62,429 nucleotides of DNA from Erysipelotrichaceae bacterium (GTDB lineage Bacteria > Bacillota_I > Bacilli_A > Erysipelotrichales > Erysipelotrichaceae). Positions 16,418-24,293 of the stretch are shown piece by piece. The translations under genes and the position numbers were made by a program. Location of the stretch: assembly GCA_030528645.1 (NCBI GenBank), contig JAUMYM010000004.1, positions 1 to 62,429 of the forward strand, written 5' to 3'. The notes under the pieces are model-generated. The model was not told the DNA's origin. It made no database searches and was given only the letters and a program-made list of their open reading frames with translations. How positions within the stretch are numbered: the first letter of the stretch is position 1; the number at the start of each line of letters is the position of its first letter.

Positions 16418-17545
16418 ATGAAAAAGAAAATTATAATACTAAGCGTTTTAATCACACTAACGATTATTTCTATCATGTATTTATTTACACTTCAAAAGGA
16501 AAAAGGAAGTATTGTTTTAAGTCCGATTGAACTACAAGTAGATGTAGAGGTTTCATCGTTTGATTTAATCATGTTTGGTGATGCCTTAATTCATCAAGCG
16601 GTATATGATGATGCACATCAAGGAAATGGTGTCTATGATTTTAGTGACATGTTTACATCTATGCATTTTATTAAAGATTATGATCTAGCTTATTATAATC
16701 AGGAAACCATTTTAGGTGGTGATTACTTAGGATTAAGTACATATCCTAGATTTAATACCCCACAAGCTTATGGAGATTTCGTGATTGAGCTTGGTTTTAA
16801 TTTGGTTTCTTTAGCGAATAATCACACTATGGATAAAGGAGAAGAAGCTATTTTAAATTCAATTGCATATTGGCGTGATAAAGAAGTTGTAAGCGCCGGT
16901 AGTTACTTATCTTTTGAAGATCGTAATGAGATTAAAGTCTATGAAAAAAATGGAATTACATATGCATTTTTATCTTATACTTATGGTACAAATGGCATTA
17001 TGGTTCCGCAAGGAAAAGAATATCTAGTGAATGTATATAATAAAGAAATGCTTCAAGAAGACATTGAAATGTATCGTCCCCTTGTAGATTATTTGATTGT
17101 AAGTATGCATTGGGGTGATGAATATGTTTTAAAACCAAATCAACAACAAATAGAATATGCAAAATTCCTTGCAGACTTGGATGTGGACTTGGTGATTGGA
17201 ACTCATTCACATTGTGTTCAACCGATTGAGTGGATTGATGATACATTGGTTGTGTATTCATTAGGGAATATGATTTCTGGGCAAGATACCCTTTTAAAAC
17301 AAATAGGAGGTATTGTTGCATTAAAGGTGAATAAAGTAAAAATTGGTGATGATACACACATCACAACAAATGATATTGAAGTAGATTTGGTTTATACCTA
17401 TAGTAAAAACATACGCAATTATAAATTAATGATGTTTGATGAAATTACAGAAGAGGTTATGGCTGATAAAGAAAAAGTGTATGAGACATACACTTCGGTT
17501 TTAAAAAATGATAATCCTGATATTAAGGTTGGGCTTACCAGATAG
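16418..17545 (+). CDS. CapA family (poly-gamma-glutamate synthesis-type) metallophosphatase-like protein
   Basis: A 375-aa protein with an N-terminal membrane anchor (residues 4-24) and an extracellular PGA_cap domain (PF09587) of the calcineurin-like superfamily. Motifs are LIMFGDALIH, YNQETILGG, LANNHTMDKG, VSMHWGDEY and VIGTHSHCVQPIE, which supply the Asp/Asn/His metal ligands, then SLGNMISGQ. In capsule-producing bacilli CapA works with CapB and CapC, but neither is here, so a role in poly-gamma-glutamate synthesis is not supported. Its last 11 nt overlap the convergent folT gene, with no terminator between them. Confidence 0.85.
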   Translation: MKKKIIILSVLITLTIISIMYLFTLQKEKGSIVLSPIELQVDVEVSSFDLIMFGDALIHQAVYDDAHQGNGVYDFSDMFTSMHFIKDYDLAYYNQETILGGDYLGLSTYPRFNTPQAYGDFVIELGFNLVSLANNHTMDKGEEAILNSIAYWRDKEVVSAGSYLSFEDRNEIKVYEKNGITYAFLSYTYGTNGIMVPQGKEYLVNVYNKEMLQEDIEMYRPLVDYLIVSMHWGDEYVLKPNQQQIEYAKFLADLDVDLVIGTHSHCVQPIEWIDDTLVVYSLGNMISGQDTLLKQIGGIVALKVNKVKIGDDTHITTNDIEVDLVYTYSKNIRNYKLMMFDEITEEVMADKEKVYETYTSVLKNDNPDIKVGLTR

Positions 17546-18101
17546 GAATGTTTTTTTGATTTGTATAATTTAATTTATTCAAAAGTGGCAATAACAATTT
17601 AAATAAGACTACGATTAAAGTAATTTCAACTGGTAATAATAATCCGTTTTTAACAATACTTTTTGCGAAGTAATAAGCAAATGATTTTGTTGCGATTATA
17701 CTTGATAAATAAGATCCAATTAGAACATTACAAAATAAACTGATAGAAATGCGTGCTAGTATAATGCGTACAATCGTTATTTTCTGTTTAAAGAAAAATA
17801 AGGCATAAATAAACACTCCCAGCATTTCATTAAAGGTATAACCAATAAAATATGGATATTTTGAAGGAAAGACCATGATGGATAAATTATCCGTAATAAA
17901 TCCTGATATTAAGGCTAAAAATGGTCCTCCAATTAATCCTGTTAAAGCATTCGTTAAGAATTTAAATGAAATTTTAAGTGTATCTGTTAAAGGAATCGCT
18001 AGTTTTGTAATTGAAATGTTTAAAGCGATTAATAAAGATACAACGGAAATAGCTTTAACATTTTTTGTTTGTTGTGTTGCTTGTTGTAGATATTTTTTCA
18101 T
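17535..18101 (-). CDS. folT: Folate-specific ECF transporter S component
   Basis: A 188-aa membrane protein with about six helices. The conserved N-terminal half TLKISFKFLTNALTGLIGGPFLALISGFITDNLS is typical of FolT. The upstream THF riboswitch gives independent support for a folate substrate. It would pair with a shared EcfAA'T module not encoded in this window. Start at ATG 18101 behind AAGAAGGAGG. Confidence 0.9.
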   Translation of the reverse strand: MKKYLQQATQQTKNVKAISVVSLLIALNISITKLAIPLTDTLKISFKFLTNALTGLIGGPFLALISGFITDNLSIMVFPSKYPYFIGYTFNEMLGVFIYALFFFKQKITIVRIILARISISLFCNVLIGSYLSSIIATKSFAYYFAKSIVKNGLLLPVEITLIVVLFKLLLPLLNKLNYTNQKNIPIW

Positions 18102-18120
18102 AAAAAAACCTCCTTCTTAA

Positions 18121-18232
18121 CCACTTAGTAGTTGTAAAGGAAGTTACAAAATACTAAGGTCTTGATACATACCGCAAGTTTCCTTTTCGTCCAATAGTAC
18201 CCAAGTATTGGCACTTAACGCATATATCAGTT
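18121..18232 (-). promoter_or_regulatory. Tetrahydrofolate (THF) riboswitch and expression platform of folT
   Basis: Read leftward, the conserved core is GCGTTAAGTG (18221-18212), then ACGAA, a short stem AAG-GAAA-CTT and GCGGT. P1 is formed by TGATATAT (18229-18222) with ATGTATCA (18170-18163). This order matches the class I THF riboswitch found upstream of folT in Bacillota. Downstream, a long hairpin (18121-18159, arms CTTAGTA/TACTAAG plus TTGTAA/TTACAA) has a loop with CTTCCTT that can pair with the ribosome binding site AAGGAGG, suggesting control of translation initiation. Confidence 0.85.
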
Positions 18233-18268
18233 AAATGTTAAATTATAGGAAAGAAATTGTCAATATGC

Positions 18269-18274
18269 TATAAT
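18269..18274 (+). promoter_or_regulatory. Extended -10 promoter of the RNA-modification operon
   Basis: TATAAT at 18269-18274 preceded by TGC (extended -10, TGCTATAAT). A clear -35 is not visible. It lies 19 nt before the ATG of the first U32-family gene. Confidence 0.5.
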
Positions 18275-18292
18275 GCTACTCGAGAGGTTTTT

Positions 18293-19177
18293 ATGGAATT
18301 AATAGTTACGCTTTCTAGTAAGGATATACTAGAGACTTTAAAAGAGAAAAAAATAGATGGTGTTATCGTTGGAGAAGCTTATTTTGCCAATCGATTGAAT
18401 CATTATTTTACAGAAAAAGATATGCAAGAAATTCGTTTGCAATGTAAACAATTAGGATTAAAATATTATGTTTTAATCAATCGTATGATAGAAGAACCTG
18501 ATTTAATATTGTTAGAGTCTTATTTAAAAACATTAAAAACAATGGAAGTTGATGGTATTTATTATAATGATTTAGCTGTATTGCATCTTGCACGTAAGTT
18601 AGATATGTTACATTTACTATCGTTTAATCCGGACACATTGATGACCAATAAATATGATGTTAATTTTTATTTACAACAAGGTATAAACAGTGTAGTGATT
18701 TCAAAGGAAATTACGTTAGAAGAGATTATAGAAATCTTAGATTATAATCCTGGGAAATGTGATTATATTATTCATGGACGATTGAATTTGTCATATACTA
18801 AACGTCCGTTTATTAAAAATTATTTAAAGCATATTGATTCTAATTATGATATAATCTATAACCAACGTTATGATTTAATTGAATCTACACGTCAAGGAAG
18901 TATGCCTGCAATTGAAAATGAACATGGTACCAGTGTATTTACAGAATTTACATTAGCGGGGTTTAAAGAAATGTTGCAGATGAAAGATAACATGAATCAT
19001 TTTATTATCGATGATATTTTTATGAGTCAACAAGAATTATTTGATGTTTTAGATGGATATCAGGCTGTATTGCAAAAGGAAGATCCGGATGTTATATTTA
19101 AACGATTAAGTGAAGCATATCCAGATAGTCATTACCATAGCGGGTACATGTATTTAAAAACTAATTTAGTAAGATAG
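18293..19177 (+). CDS. U32 peptidase-like protein, tRNA 5-hydroxyuridine synthesis subunit (TrhP1/YrrN-like)
   Basis: A 294-aa protein starting at ATG 18293 behind GAGAGG. It is a short, divergent U32-family TIM-barrel protein lacking the cysteine cluster of the larger partner next door. In Bacillus subtilis an adjacent pair of this kind (yrrN-yrrO, TrhP1-TrhP2) makes 5-hydroxyuridine at tRNA wobble U34 using prephenate. Size, order and the 7-nt gap to the partner match that pair. The HGRLNLSYTKRPF stretch corresponds to the region where the partner has its Cys motif. The assignment comes from family and context. Confidence 0.75.
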   Translation: MELIVTLSSKDILETLKEKKIDGVIVGEAYFANRLNHYFTEKDMQEIRLQCKQLGLKYYVLINRMIEEPDLILLESYLKTLKTMEVDGIYYNDLAVLHLARKLDMLHLLSFNPDTLMTNKYDVNFYLQQGINSVVISKEITLEEIIEILDYNPGKCDYIIHGRLNLSYTKRPFIKNYLKHIDSNYDIIYNQRYDLIESTRQGSMPAIENEHGTSVFTEFTLAGFKEMLQMKDNMNHFIIDDIFMSQQELFDVLDGYQAVLQKEDPDVIFKRLSEAYPDSHYHSGYMYLKTNLVR

Positions 19178-19184
19178 GTGAAGT

Positions 19185-20390
19185 ATGAATAAAATTGAAT
19201 TGTTAGCTCCAGCTGGAGACTTACAAAGGTGTAAAACAGCCATAAGATATGGTGCAGATGCGGTATTTATTGGTGGTAAAAAGTTCTCGTTGCGCTCACG
19301 TGCGAGTAATTTTGATATTGAAGCGATTAAAGAAGCTGTAGCGTTTGCAAATGAATATCATGCAGCGATTCATGTTACAGTGAATATTATTCCACATAAT
19401 GAAGATTTTGATGGACTTAAGGAATATTTAAAAACATTGGAAGAAATTGGTGTTACGGCCGTTATTATTGCTTCACCAACCTATATTAAACTGTGTAAAG
19501 AAGTTGCACCAAAATTAGAAGTACATTTATCAACTCAGATGAATACGTTAAATAGTGCGGCTATTGAAGAATATATTTCTTGGGGTGTCGATCGTATTGT
19601 TTTGGCAAGAGAATGTTCTATGGAGATGATTAAAGACATCACTGCAAAATCAAAGAAGCCGATAGAAGCATTCATTCATGGTGGTATGTGCTCAAACTTT
19701 TCAGGAAGATGTACGTTAAGTAATGTTATGACATTACGAGATGCGAATCGTGGAGGATGTGCTCAAAGTTGTCGTTGGAAGTATCACTTATATCAAGAAG
19801 ATGTTGAATTGTCCGATGAAGAAGTATTGTTTTCAATGTCAAGTAAAGATTTACAAGCTTCTTATTTTATTAAAGATATGATTGATGCTAATGTTGCATC
19901 ATTAAAAATTGAAGGGCGCATGAAGTCGAATTACTATATTGCAACGGTCGTAAAGACATATCGCAAGTTAATTGATGAAATTTATCGTGAAAAAGATATT
20001 AGTCAAGAACGTTTGGATTACTATCAAAATGAATTTTCAAAAGCTGAAAATCGTTTAACATGTACAGGGTTTTTAGGTGGAATTCCAGATGAACATGCTC
20101 ATCTATACGATGTCAATGGTAGTGGAGTAACACATGAATTTATCGGTTATATTTTGGATTATGATGCAGATAGTCAACGGGCAAAAGTAGAAGTGCGTAA
20201 TTATTTCTTATTAAATGATACATTAGAAGTATTTGGTCCAAGTATTGATAATCAACGCTTTGTGGCTAGTGACATCCTAGATGAAGAAGGTCAAATCGTT
20301 GAAGTATGTAATCGACCTATGAGTATCGTATATATCAATACACCATTTCCAGTAGCACAACATGACATGATTAGAAGGGTTACCAAATGA
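19185..20390 (+). CDS. U32 peptidase family protein, tRNA 5-hydroxyuridine synthesis catalytic subunit (TrhP2/YrrO-like)
   Basis: A 401-aa protein with the canonical U32 N-terminus (IELLAPAGDLQRCKTAIRYGADAVFIGG), HLSTQMNTLN, and the family signature with four cysteines (HGGMCSNFSGRCTLS...RGGCAQSCRWKY) thought to hold an Fe-S cluster. SLKIEGRMKS follows, then a C-terminal beta-barrel domain. Long annotated as a collagenase-like protease, this group is now known to act in tRNA U34 hydroxylation. A 4-nt overlap couples it to the SpoU methyltransferase gene downstream, which supports an RNA role. Confidence 0.88.
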   Translation: MNKIELLAPAGDLQRCKTAIRYGADAVFIGGKKFSLRSRASNFDIEAIKEAVAFANEYHAAIHVTVNIIPHNEDFDGLKEYLKTLEEIGVTAVIIASPTYIKLCKEVAPKLEVHLSTQMNTLNSAAIEEYISWGVDRIVLARECSMEMIKDITAKSKKPIEAFIHGGMCSNFSGRCTLSNVMTLRDANRGGCAQSCRWKYHLYQEDVELSDEEVLFSMSSKDLQASYFIKDMIDANVASLKIEGRMKSNYYIATVVKTYRKLIDEIYREKDISQERLDYYQNEFSKAENRLTCTGFLGGIPDEHAHLYDVNGSGVTHEFIGYILDYDADSQRAKVEVRNYFLLNDTLEVFGPSIDNQRFVASDILDEEGQIVEVCNRPMSIVYINTPFPVAQHDMIRRVTK

Positions 20391-21106
20391 TATTTGAAGG
20401 AGCAATTAGTGTAAAATCACTACTAGAACATAATTATCATCAAGTAGTAATGCTGTATATTGATAAACAAAAGGATGATCGTAATACTCGATACATCGTT
20501 AAGCTTGCAAATCAAAAGGGCATAAAAATAAACTATTGTACAAGAAGTGAAATCGATGCTTTGGCAAGTGGAAAAACACATGGTGGTATTCTGGCGGAAA
20601 GTATGCCTCGTAGCTATCAAAGGTTTGAAGATATCAAAGGACACAGAATTGCGTTTATTGATGGTATTGAAGATCCATTTAATCTAGGTTATGCGTTTCG
20701 TAGTTTGTATTGTTTTGGTTTTTCAGCTGTAATATTAAAGCGTAGAGATTTTGATGCCATAGAACATGTCATTTTAAAATCAAGTGCGGGGGCATTTAAT
20801 AAATTAGCTATCTATTTTAGTGATGATATAACACAAGATTTAAAGAAGTTAAAAGAAAAACAGTACAAGATTTTTAGTATGCAAAGAAGTGATCAGGCAC
20901 AAAGTATCTATGAAACCGAATATACAAAAAAATTGGTATTAGTTGTTGGTGGAGAAAAAAGAGGGATTGCAAAAGAAGTTTTAGCGCTTAGTGATACATT
21001 AATTTATATTCCTTATGGGAATGAATTTAAAAATGCATTGAATGCGACAAGTGCAATTTCTAGTGTTGTTAGTGAAATTCATCGACAACATTTAATGAGA
21101 AAATGA
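20387..21106 (+). CDS. SpoU/TrmH family RNA 2'-O-ribose methyltransferase (first copy)
   Basis: A 239-aa SPOUT methyltransferase. An N-terminal L30e-like substrate domain (to about residue 75, ASGKTHGGILAE) precedes the knotted catalytic domain. Motif 1 is DGIEDPFNLGYAFRSLYCFG, motif 2 VVGGEKRGI and motif 3 IPYGNEFKNALNATSAISSVV. The usual Asn/Arg positions of motif 1 (DPxNxGxxxR) are kept, but motif 3 has N-A-L-N in place of the usual S-L-N. The target RNA is unknown. ATGA overlap with the U32 gene. Confidence 0.88.
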   Translation: MIFEGAISVKSLLEHNYHQVVMLYIDKQKDDRNTRYIVKLANQKGIKINYCTRSEIDALASGKTHGGILAESMPRSYQRFEDIKGHRIAFIDGIEDPFNLGYAFRSLYCFGFSAVILKRRDFDAIEHVILKSSAGAFNKLAIYFSDDITQDLKKLKEKQYKIFSMQRSDQAQSIYETEYTKKLVLVVGGEKRGIAKEVLALSDTLIYIPYGNEFKNALNATSAISSVVSEIHRQHLMRK

Positions 21107-21134
21107 TATAATCTTAAGGTTGGAGGACTACAAT

Positions 21135-22829
21135 ATGCAAGCATTTTATATGGCAAGGAAAACGGTATTAATAAACTATACAAAAGAATATTTTCAAACA
21201 AGTGATGAGTTGTTATCTTCAGATGGATTCTATGAATTTTTAAAAGCTTTTTTACGTTCTTTAAAAGAAGAAAATACATCTTTATATCAATGGATTTTAG
21301 AAGACCAACAGGAAGAAGATGTTATGGTGGAGCTTATAAAATTATTAAAGATGATGTTAGTTTTAGAGTTAGATGAACTTGACTCACGCTTTTTAAAAAA
21401 TCAAGTATATTTTAATGAAATAGTGGAATTGGCATATAATTTCTGGCGTAGTATGCAACGTTATTCCATTGTATTTACAAAAAATGAATCTGGATTACAA
21501 CTTGCAAACTTTATTGATGCCGATAATCAATTTAATCAAATGGTATTAAATTTTTATCGCTTGATACAACAAAAAGTACAAGGTAGTAAAAATAAAGTGT
21601 ATCGTCAATTGCAAGCAGGTACGAATGCTAGTTTATTGTTAAGAGAATATAGTTGGTATACACCAAGTGAATATAGTGCATTAAAAGATATTCCATTTAT
21701 TAATACGATTATGTTACGTACACCACTCATTATTCATCCTAAAAGTAATAAGCGATTAGGAACATTTACGGAGACAAAAGTACATCCGATGAGTGAGTTT
21801 AATAAAGATGAAGATAAATGGATGTGTTATCCATGTAAAGTTGGAAATCTTTTAACGTATATCTATTTCCATCAAGATTTTACTTCAAGTGTAGTCGGCT
21901 TACCAAATTTATTTGAGCTGGCTAGTGATTTTGAATGTATTGATGCTAAACCGGAATGTATTATTCTTTTTGGTAATAAAGATGGTAGTCAAGATACAAC
22001 TTATTTTTATGATAAGAAGAATGATATTTGGGTTGGGAAAGTATCTTATCAAGATGTCATTGAATACTTTGGTTATCTAAAGAAGATGGCGTTAACGTTA
22101 CATAATTTAAAAGCCATGCAGAAGGGTTGGTTACCAATTCATGGGGCTATGATTAACTTATATTTGAAAGATGGTCGTAAAAAAGGATTGGTGTTAATGG
22201 GAGATTCTGGTGCAGGAAAATCAGAAACGATTGAAGCGATGACTGGGATTGCTAAAGGTGAAATCATTCGTCAAGAGATTATTTTTGATGATATGGGTGT
22301 CTTTAAAATTGAAGATGGTAAGGTAGTGGCTTCCGGAACAGAAATAGGGGCTTTTGTACGTTTAGATGATTTGGATAAGGGTACAGCTTACCGCGATATG
22401 GATCGTTCCGTATTCTTTAATCCTGAAAGCCATAATGCTCGTGTTGTAATACCGGTTGCAAATTATCAAAATGTTACGGCATCCCATCAAGTGGATATGT
22501 TCCTGTATGCAAATAACTATACAGATAAACGTGGTATACGCCAAGTTACAACGTTAGAAGAAGCAAAACCCATCTTTGTTGAAGGAAAGCGTTTTGCACT
22601 AGGGACAACTCAAGAAAAAGGATTAAGTACTACTTACTTTGCAAATCCATTTGGACCGATGCAGATGCAAGAAGTATGTAATCCATTAATTGATAAAATG
22701 TTTAAAACATTATTTGAAACCAATGTATATGTAGGAGAAACCTATACATGTTTAGGGTTAGAAGATAAAGGTAATAATGGAATTGTAGAATCTTCAAGAA
22801 TCTTATTTGAAGAAATAAAAGCTTTATAA
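21135..22829 (+). CDS. Divergent PEP carboxykinase/HPr kinase-superfamily P-loop protein, unknown function
   Basis: A 564-aa protein. ATG 21135 is chosen because GGAGG lies eight bases before it. The N-terminal 330 residues are mostly helical and unassigned. A C-terminal ATPase core has the P-loop GDSGAGKSE (356-364), of the HPr kinase/ATP-PEPCK type, followed by an acidic pair in IIFDDMGVF (385-386). A late stretch, FALGTTQEKGLSTTYFANPFGP, echoes the ATP-PEPCK segment that contacts nucleotide and metal. Too divergent to call a PEPCK. Last gene of the U32-U32-SpoU operon, so a kinase role in RNA or metabolism is possible but unproven. Confidence 0.7.
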   Translation: MQAFYMARKTVLINYTKEYFQTSDELLSSDGFYEFLKAFLRSLKEENTSLYQWILEDQQEEDVMVELIKLLKMMLVLELDELDSRFLKNQVYFNEIVELAYNFWRSMQRYSIVFTKNESGLQLANFIDADNQFNQMVLNFYRLIQQKVQGSKNKVYRQLQAGTNASLLLREYSWYTPSEYSALKDIPFINTIMLRTPLIIHPKSNKRLGTFTETKVHPMSEFNKDEDKWMCYPCKVGNLLTYIYFHQDFTSSVVGLPNLFELASDFECIDAKPECIILFGNKDGSQDTTYFYDKKNDIWVGKVSYQDVIEYFGYLKKMALTLHNLKAMQKGWLPIHGAMINLYLKDGRKKGLVLMGDSGAGKSETIEAMTGIAKGEIIRQEIIFDDMGVFKIEDGKVVASGTEIGAFVRLDDLDKGTAYRDMDRSVFFNPESHNARVVIPVANYQNVTASHQVDMFLYANNYTDKRGIRQVTTLEEAKPIFVEGKRFALGTTQEKGLSTTYFANPFGPMQMQEVCNPLIDKMFKTLFETNVYVGETYTCLGLEDKGNNGIVESSRILFEEIKAL

Positions 22830-22850
22830 GACTGGATAAATACCAGTCTT
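22828..22850 (+). terminator. Probable terminator
   Basis: An 8-bp stem, AAGACTGG/CCAGTCTT, over a 7-nt loop, with a broken T-run after it (TATTTTAT). May allow some read-through into the second SpoU gene. Confidence 0.55.
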
Positions 22851-22876
22851 TATTTTATGATAAATAGGGTGATGAT

Positions 22877-23596
22877 ATGAAAATAGAATCCTTAACAAAT
22901 AGTAAAGTAAAAAGATGGATGAAGTTACATAGTAAAAAAGGGCGTGATGAGGCTAAGCAATTTCTTGTTGAAGAACAACATTTAATTGAAGAATCCTTAG
23001 CCAATAATTCCTTAGAAACATTGTTATATGTTGATAAAAATGTATTTGATTTTAAAGATAGTATTCAGGTAAGTCAAGCCATTATGGATAAATTGAGTAA
23101 ACATGTATCTACCATTCATTACTTAGGTGTTGTTAACAAGCCTAACTTACAATATACTTCAAATCGAATTTTACTTTTAGATGGTATTCAAGATCCTGGA
23201 AATATGGGAACTATTTTAAGAACGGCTGTATCATTTGGCTTTAAAAAGATTTATACTTCTAAGGATTGTGTAGATGTATATAATGAAAAGTGTATTCGTG
23301 CAACACAAGGGGCAATTTTTAAAGCAGATATTATTGTTCAAGATTTAAATGAAGTAGTCAAGTTATTAAAAGAAGAAGGATATATCCTTGTTGGTACATC
23401 ACTAAAACAGGCAATACCGTTAAAAGAATTAAAACAGCAAGAGAAAATGGCGTTTATTTTTGGAAACGAAGGAAATGGTGTACGTGATTCTCTTTTAAAG
23501 ATGACGGATTGTAATGTTAAAATAGAAATGGAAGCATTTGAATCATTGAATGTCGCTGTTGCAGCAGGCATTCTTATGTATGAATGTAGAGGTTAA
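22877..23596 (+). CDS. SpoU/TrmH family RNA methyltransferase (second copy, YsgA-like)
   Basis: A 239-aa SPOUT methyltransferase. N-terminal MKIESLTNSKVKRWMKLHSKKGRDEAKQFLVEE is the typical substrate-binding domain start of YsgA/RlmB-like enzymes. Motif 1 is DGIQDPGNMGTILRTAVSFG, motif 2 FIFGNEGNGV and motif 3 IEMEAFESLNVAVAAGILMYE, all intact, unlike the first copy's altered motif 3. Likely 2'-O-methylation of rRNA. The alpha/beta hydrolase gene follows after 2 nt. Confidence 0.9.
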   Translation: MKIESLTNSKVKRWMKLHSKKGRDEAKQFLVEEQHLIEESLANNSLETLLYVDKNVFDFKDSIQVSQAIMDKLSKHVSTIHYLGVVNKPNLQYTSNRILLLDGIQDPGNMGTILRTAVSFGFKKIYTSKDCVDVYNEKCIRATQGAIFKADIIVQDLNEVVKLLKEEGYILVGTSLKQAIPLKELKQQEKMAFIFGNEGNGVRDSLLKMTDCNVKIEMEAFESLNVAVAAGILMYECRG

Positions 23597-23598
23597 GT

Positions 23599-24267
23599 AT
23601 GTTATTTAAAAAGAGAGAAGTTACTATATATATCCATGGATTTGGATTGCAACGTCAAGATGAAGTTACAGATTTACAGGCATATTTAAAACAAGCTAGA
23701 ATCAAAGTCATATCGTTTGATTTATATGATGAGCATAATGATGAAAACTGGTATCGTTGGGTTGCAACAGCAGAACAAAAAATTAAAGATTATTTAAAAA
23801 AAGGCTATCGAGTCAATGTGATTGGGTTTTCTATGGGTGGGGTTATCGCATCTTTTTTGGCATCTTATTTAAAGGTGCATAAACTTGTTTTATTAGCACC
23901 TGCATTTGAATTTTTTGATTTTGAATCAGGAAGCCGTTTTGTCAATAATTTTTTACATTTAAATCAAGAAGAAAAAGATGAATATCTTAAAAAACGTATG
24001 TTAGATTATCAGTATTTTATTTCATTTCAAGAATTAGTAAAGCGTTTAAAAGTATCGATTAAGAAAGTTTCTTGTCCACTTTTAATTTTACAAGGTACGG
24101 AAGATGAATATGTACCAAATAAAGCAAGCTTGTATGCTTATGAAAATTGTCAAAGTAAGGAAAAATATTGTTATTATCTACCAAAAGCGATGCATGAATT
24201 ACATCGTTATGAAGATAGTGAAAAGGCAAATGTACTAATTAAATTATTTCTTAAAGATAAATTGTAA
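23599..24267 (+). CDS. Alpha/beta hydrolase
   Basis: A 222-aa serine hydrolase. HG at VTIYIHGFGLQ forms the oxyanion loop. GFSMGG carries the nucleophilic Ser, Asp lies in LLILQGTEDEYVP and His in KAMHELHRYED, giving a complete Ser-Asp-His triad of the monoacylglycerol lipase/carboxylesterase type. No signal peptide. The substrate is unknown. Co-transcribed with the SpoU gene. Confidence 0.85.
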   Translation: MLFKKREVTIYIHGFGLQRQDEVTDLQAYLKQARIKVISFDLYDEHNDENWYRWVATAEQKIKDYLKKGYRVNVIGFSMGGVIASFLASYLKVHKLVLLAPAFEFFDFESGSRFVNNFLHLNQEEKDEYLKKRMLDYQYFISFQELVKRLKVSIKKVSCPLLILQGTEDEYVPNKASLYAYENCQSKEKYCYYLPKAMHELHRYEDSEKANVLIKLFLKDKL

Positions 24268-24270
24268 AAT

Positions 24271-24292
24271 AAAAAGGTCGTTAGACCTTTTT
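24271..24292. terminator. Bidirectional intrinsic terminator
   Basis: A 9-bp stem, AAAAAGGTC/GACCTTTTT, over GTTA, between the hydrolase gene and convergent adhE. Confidence 0.85.
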
Positions 24293-24293
24293 A

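Noticed and set aside
16998-17357. Leftward 119-codon frame inside the CapA-like gene
   Set aside because: Overlaps conserved metallophosphatase motifs on the other strand; composition is that of a shadow frame.
16418-17545. Capsule (poly-gamma-glutamate) operon
   Set aside because: Only a CapA-like gene is present; no CapB, CapC or CapD/E genes adjoin.
20423-20644. Leftward frame of 73 codons in the SpoU gene
   Set aside because: Antisense shadow of a gene with intact family motifs.
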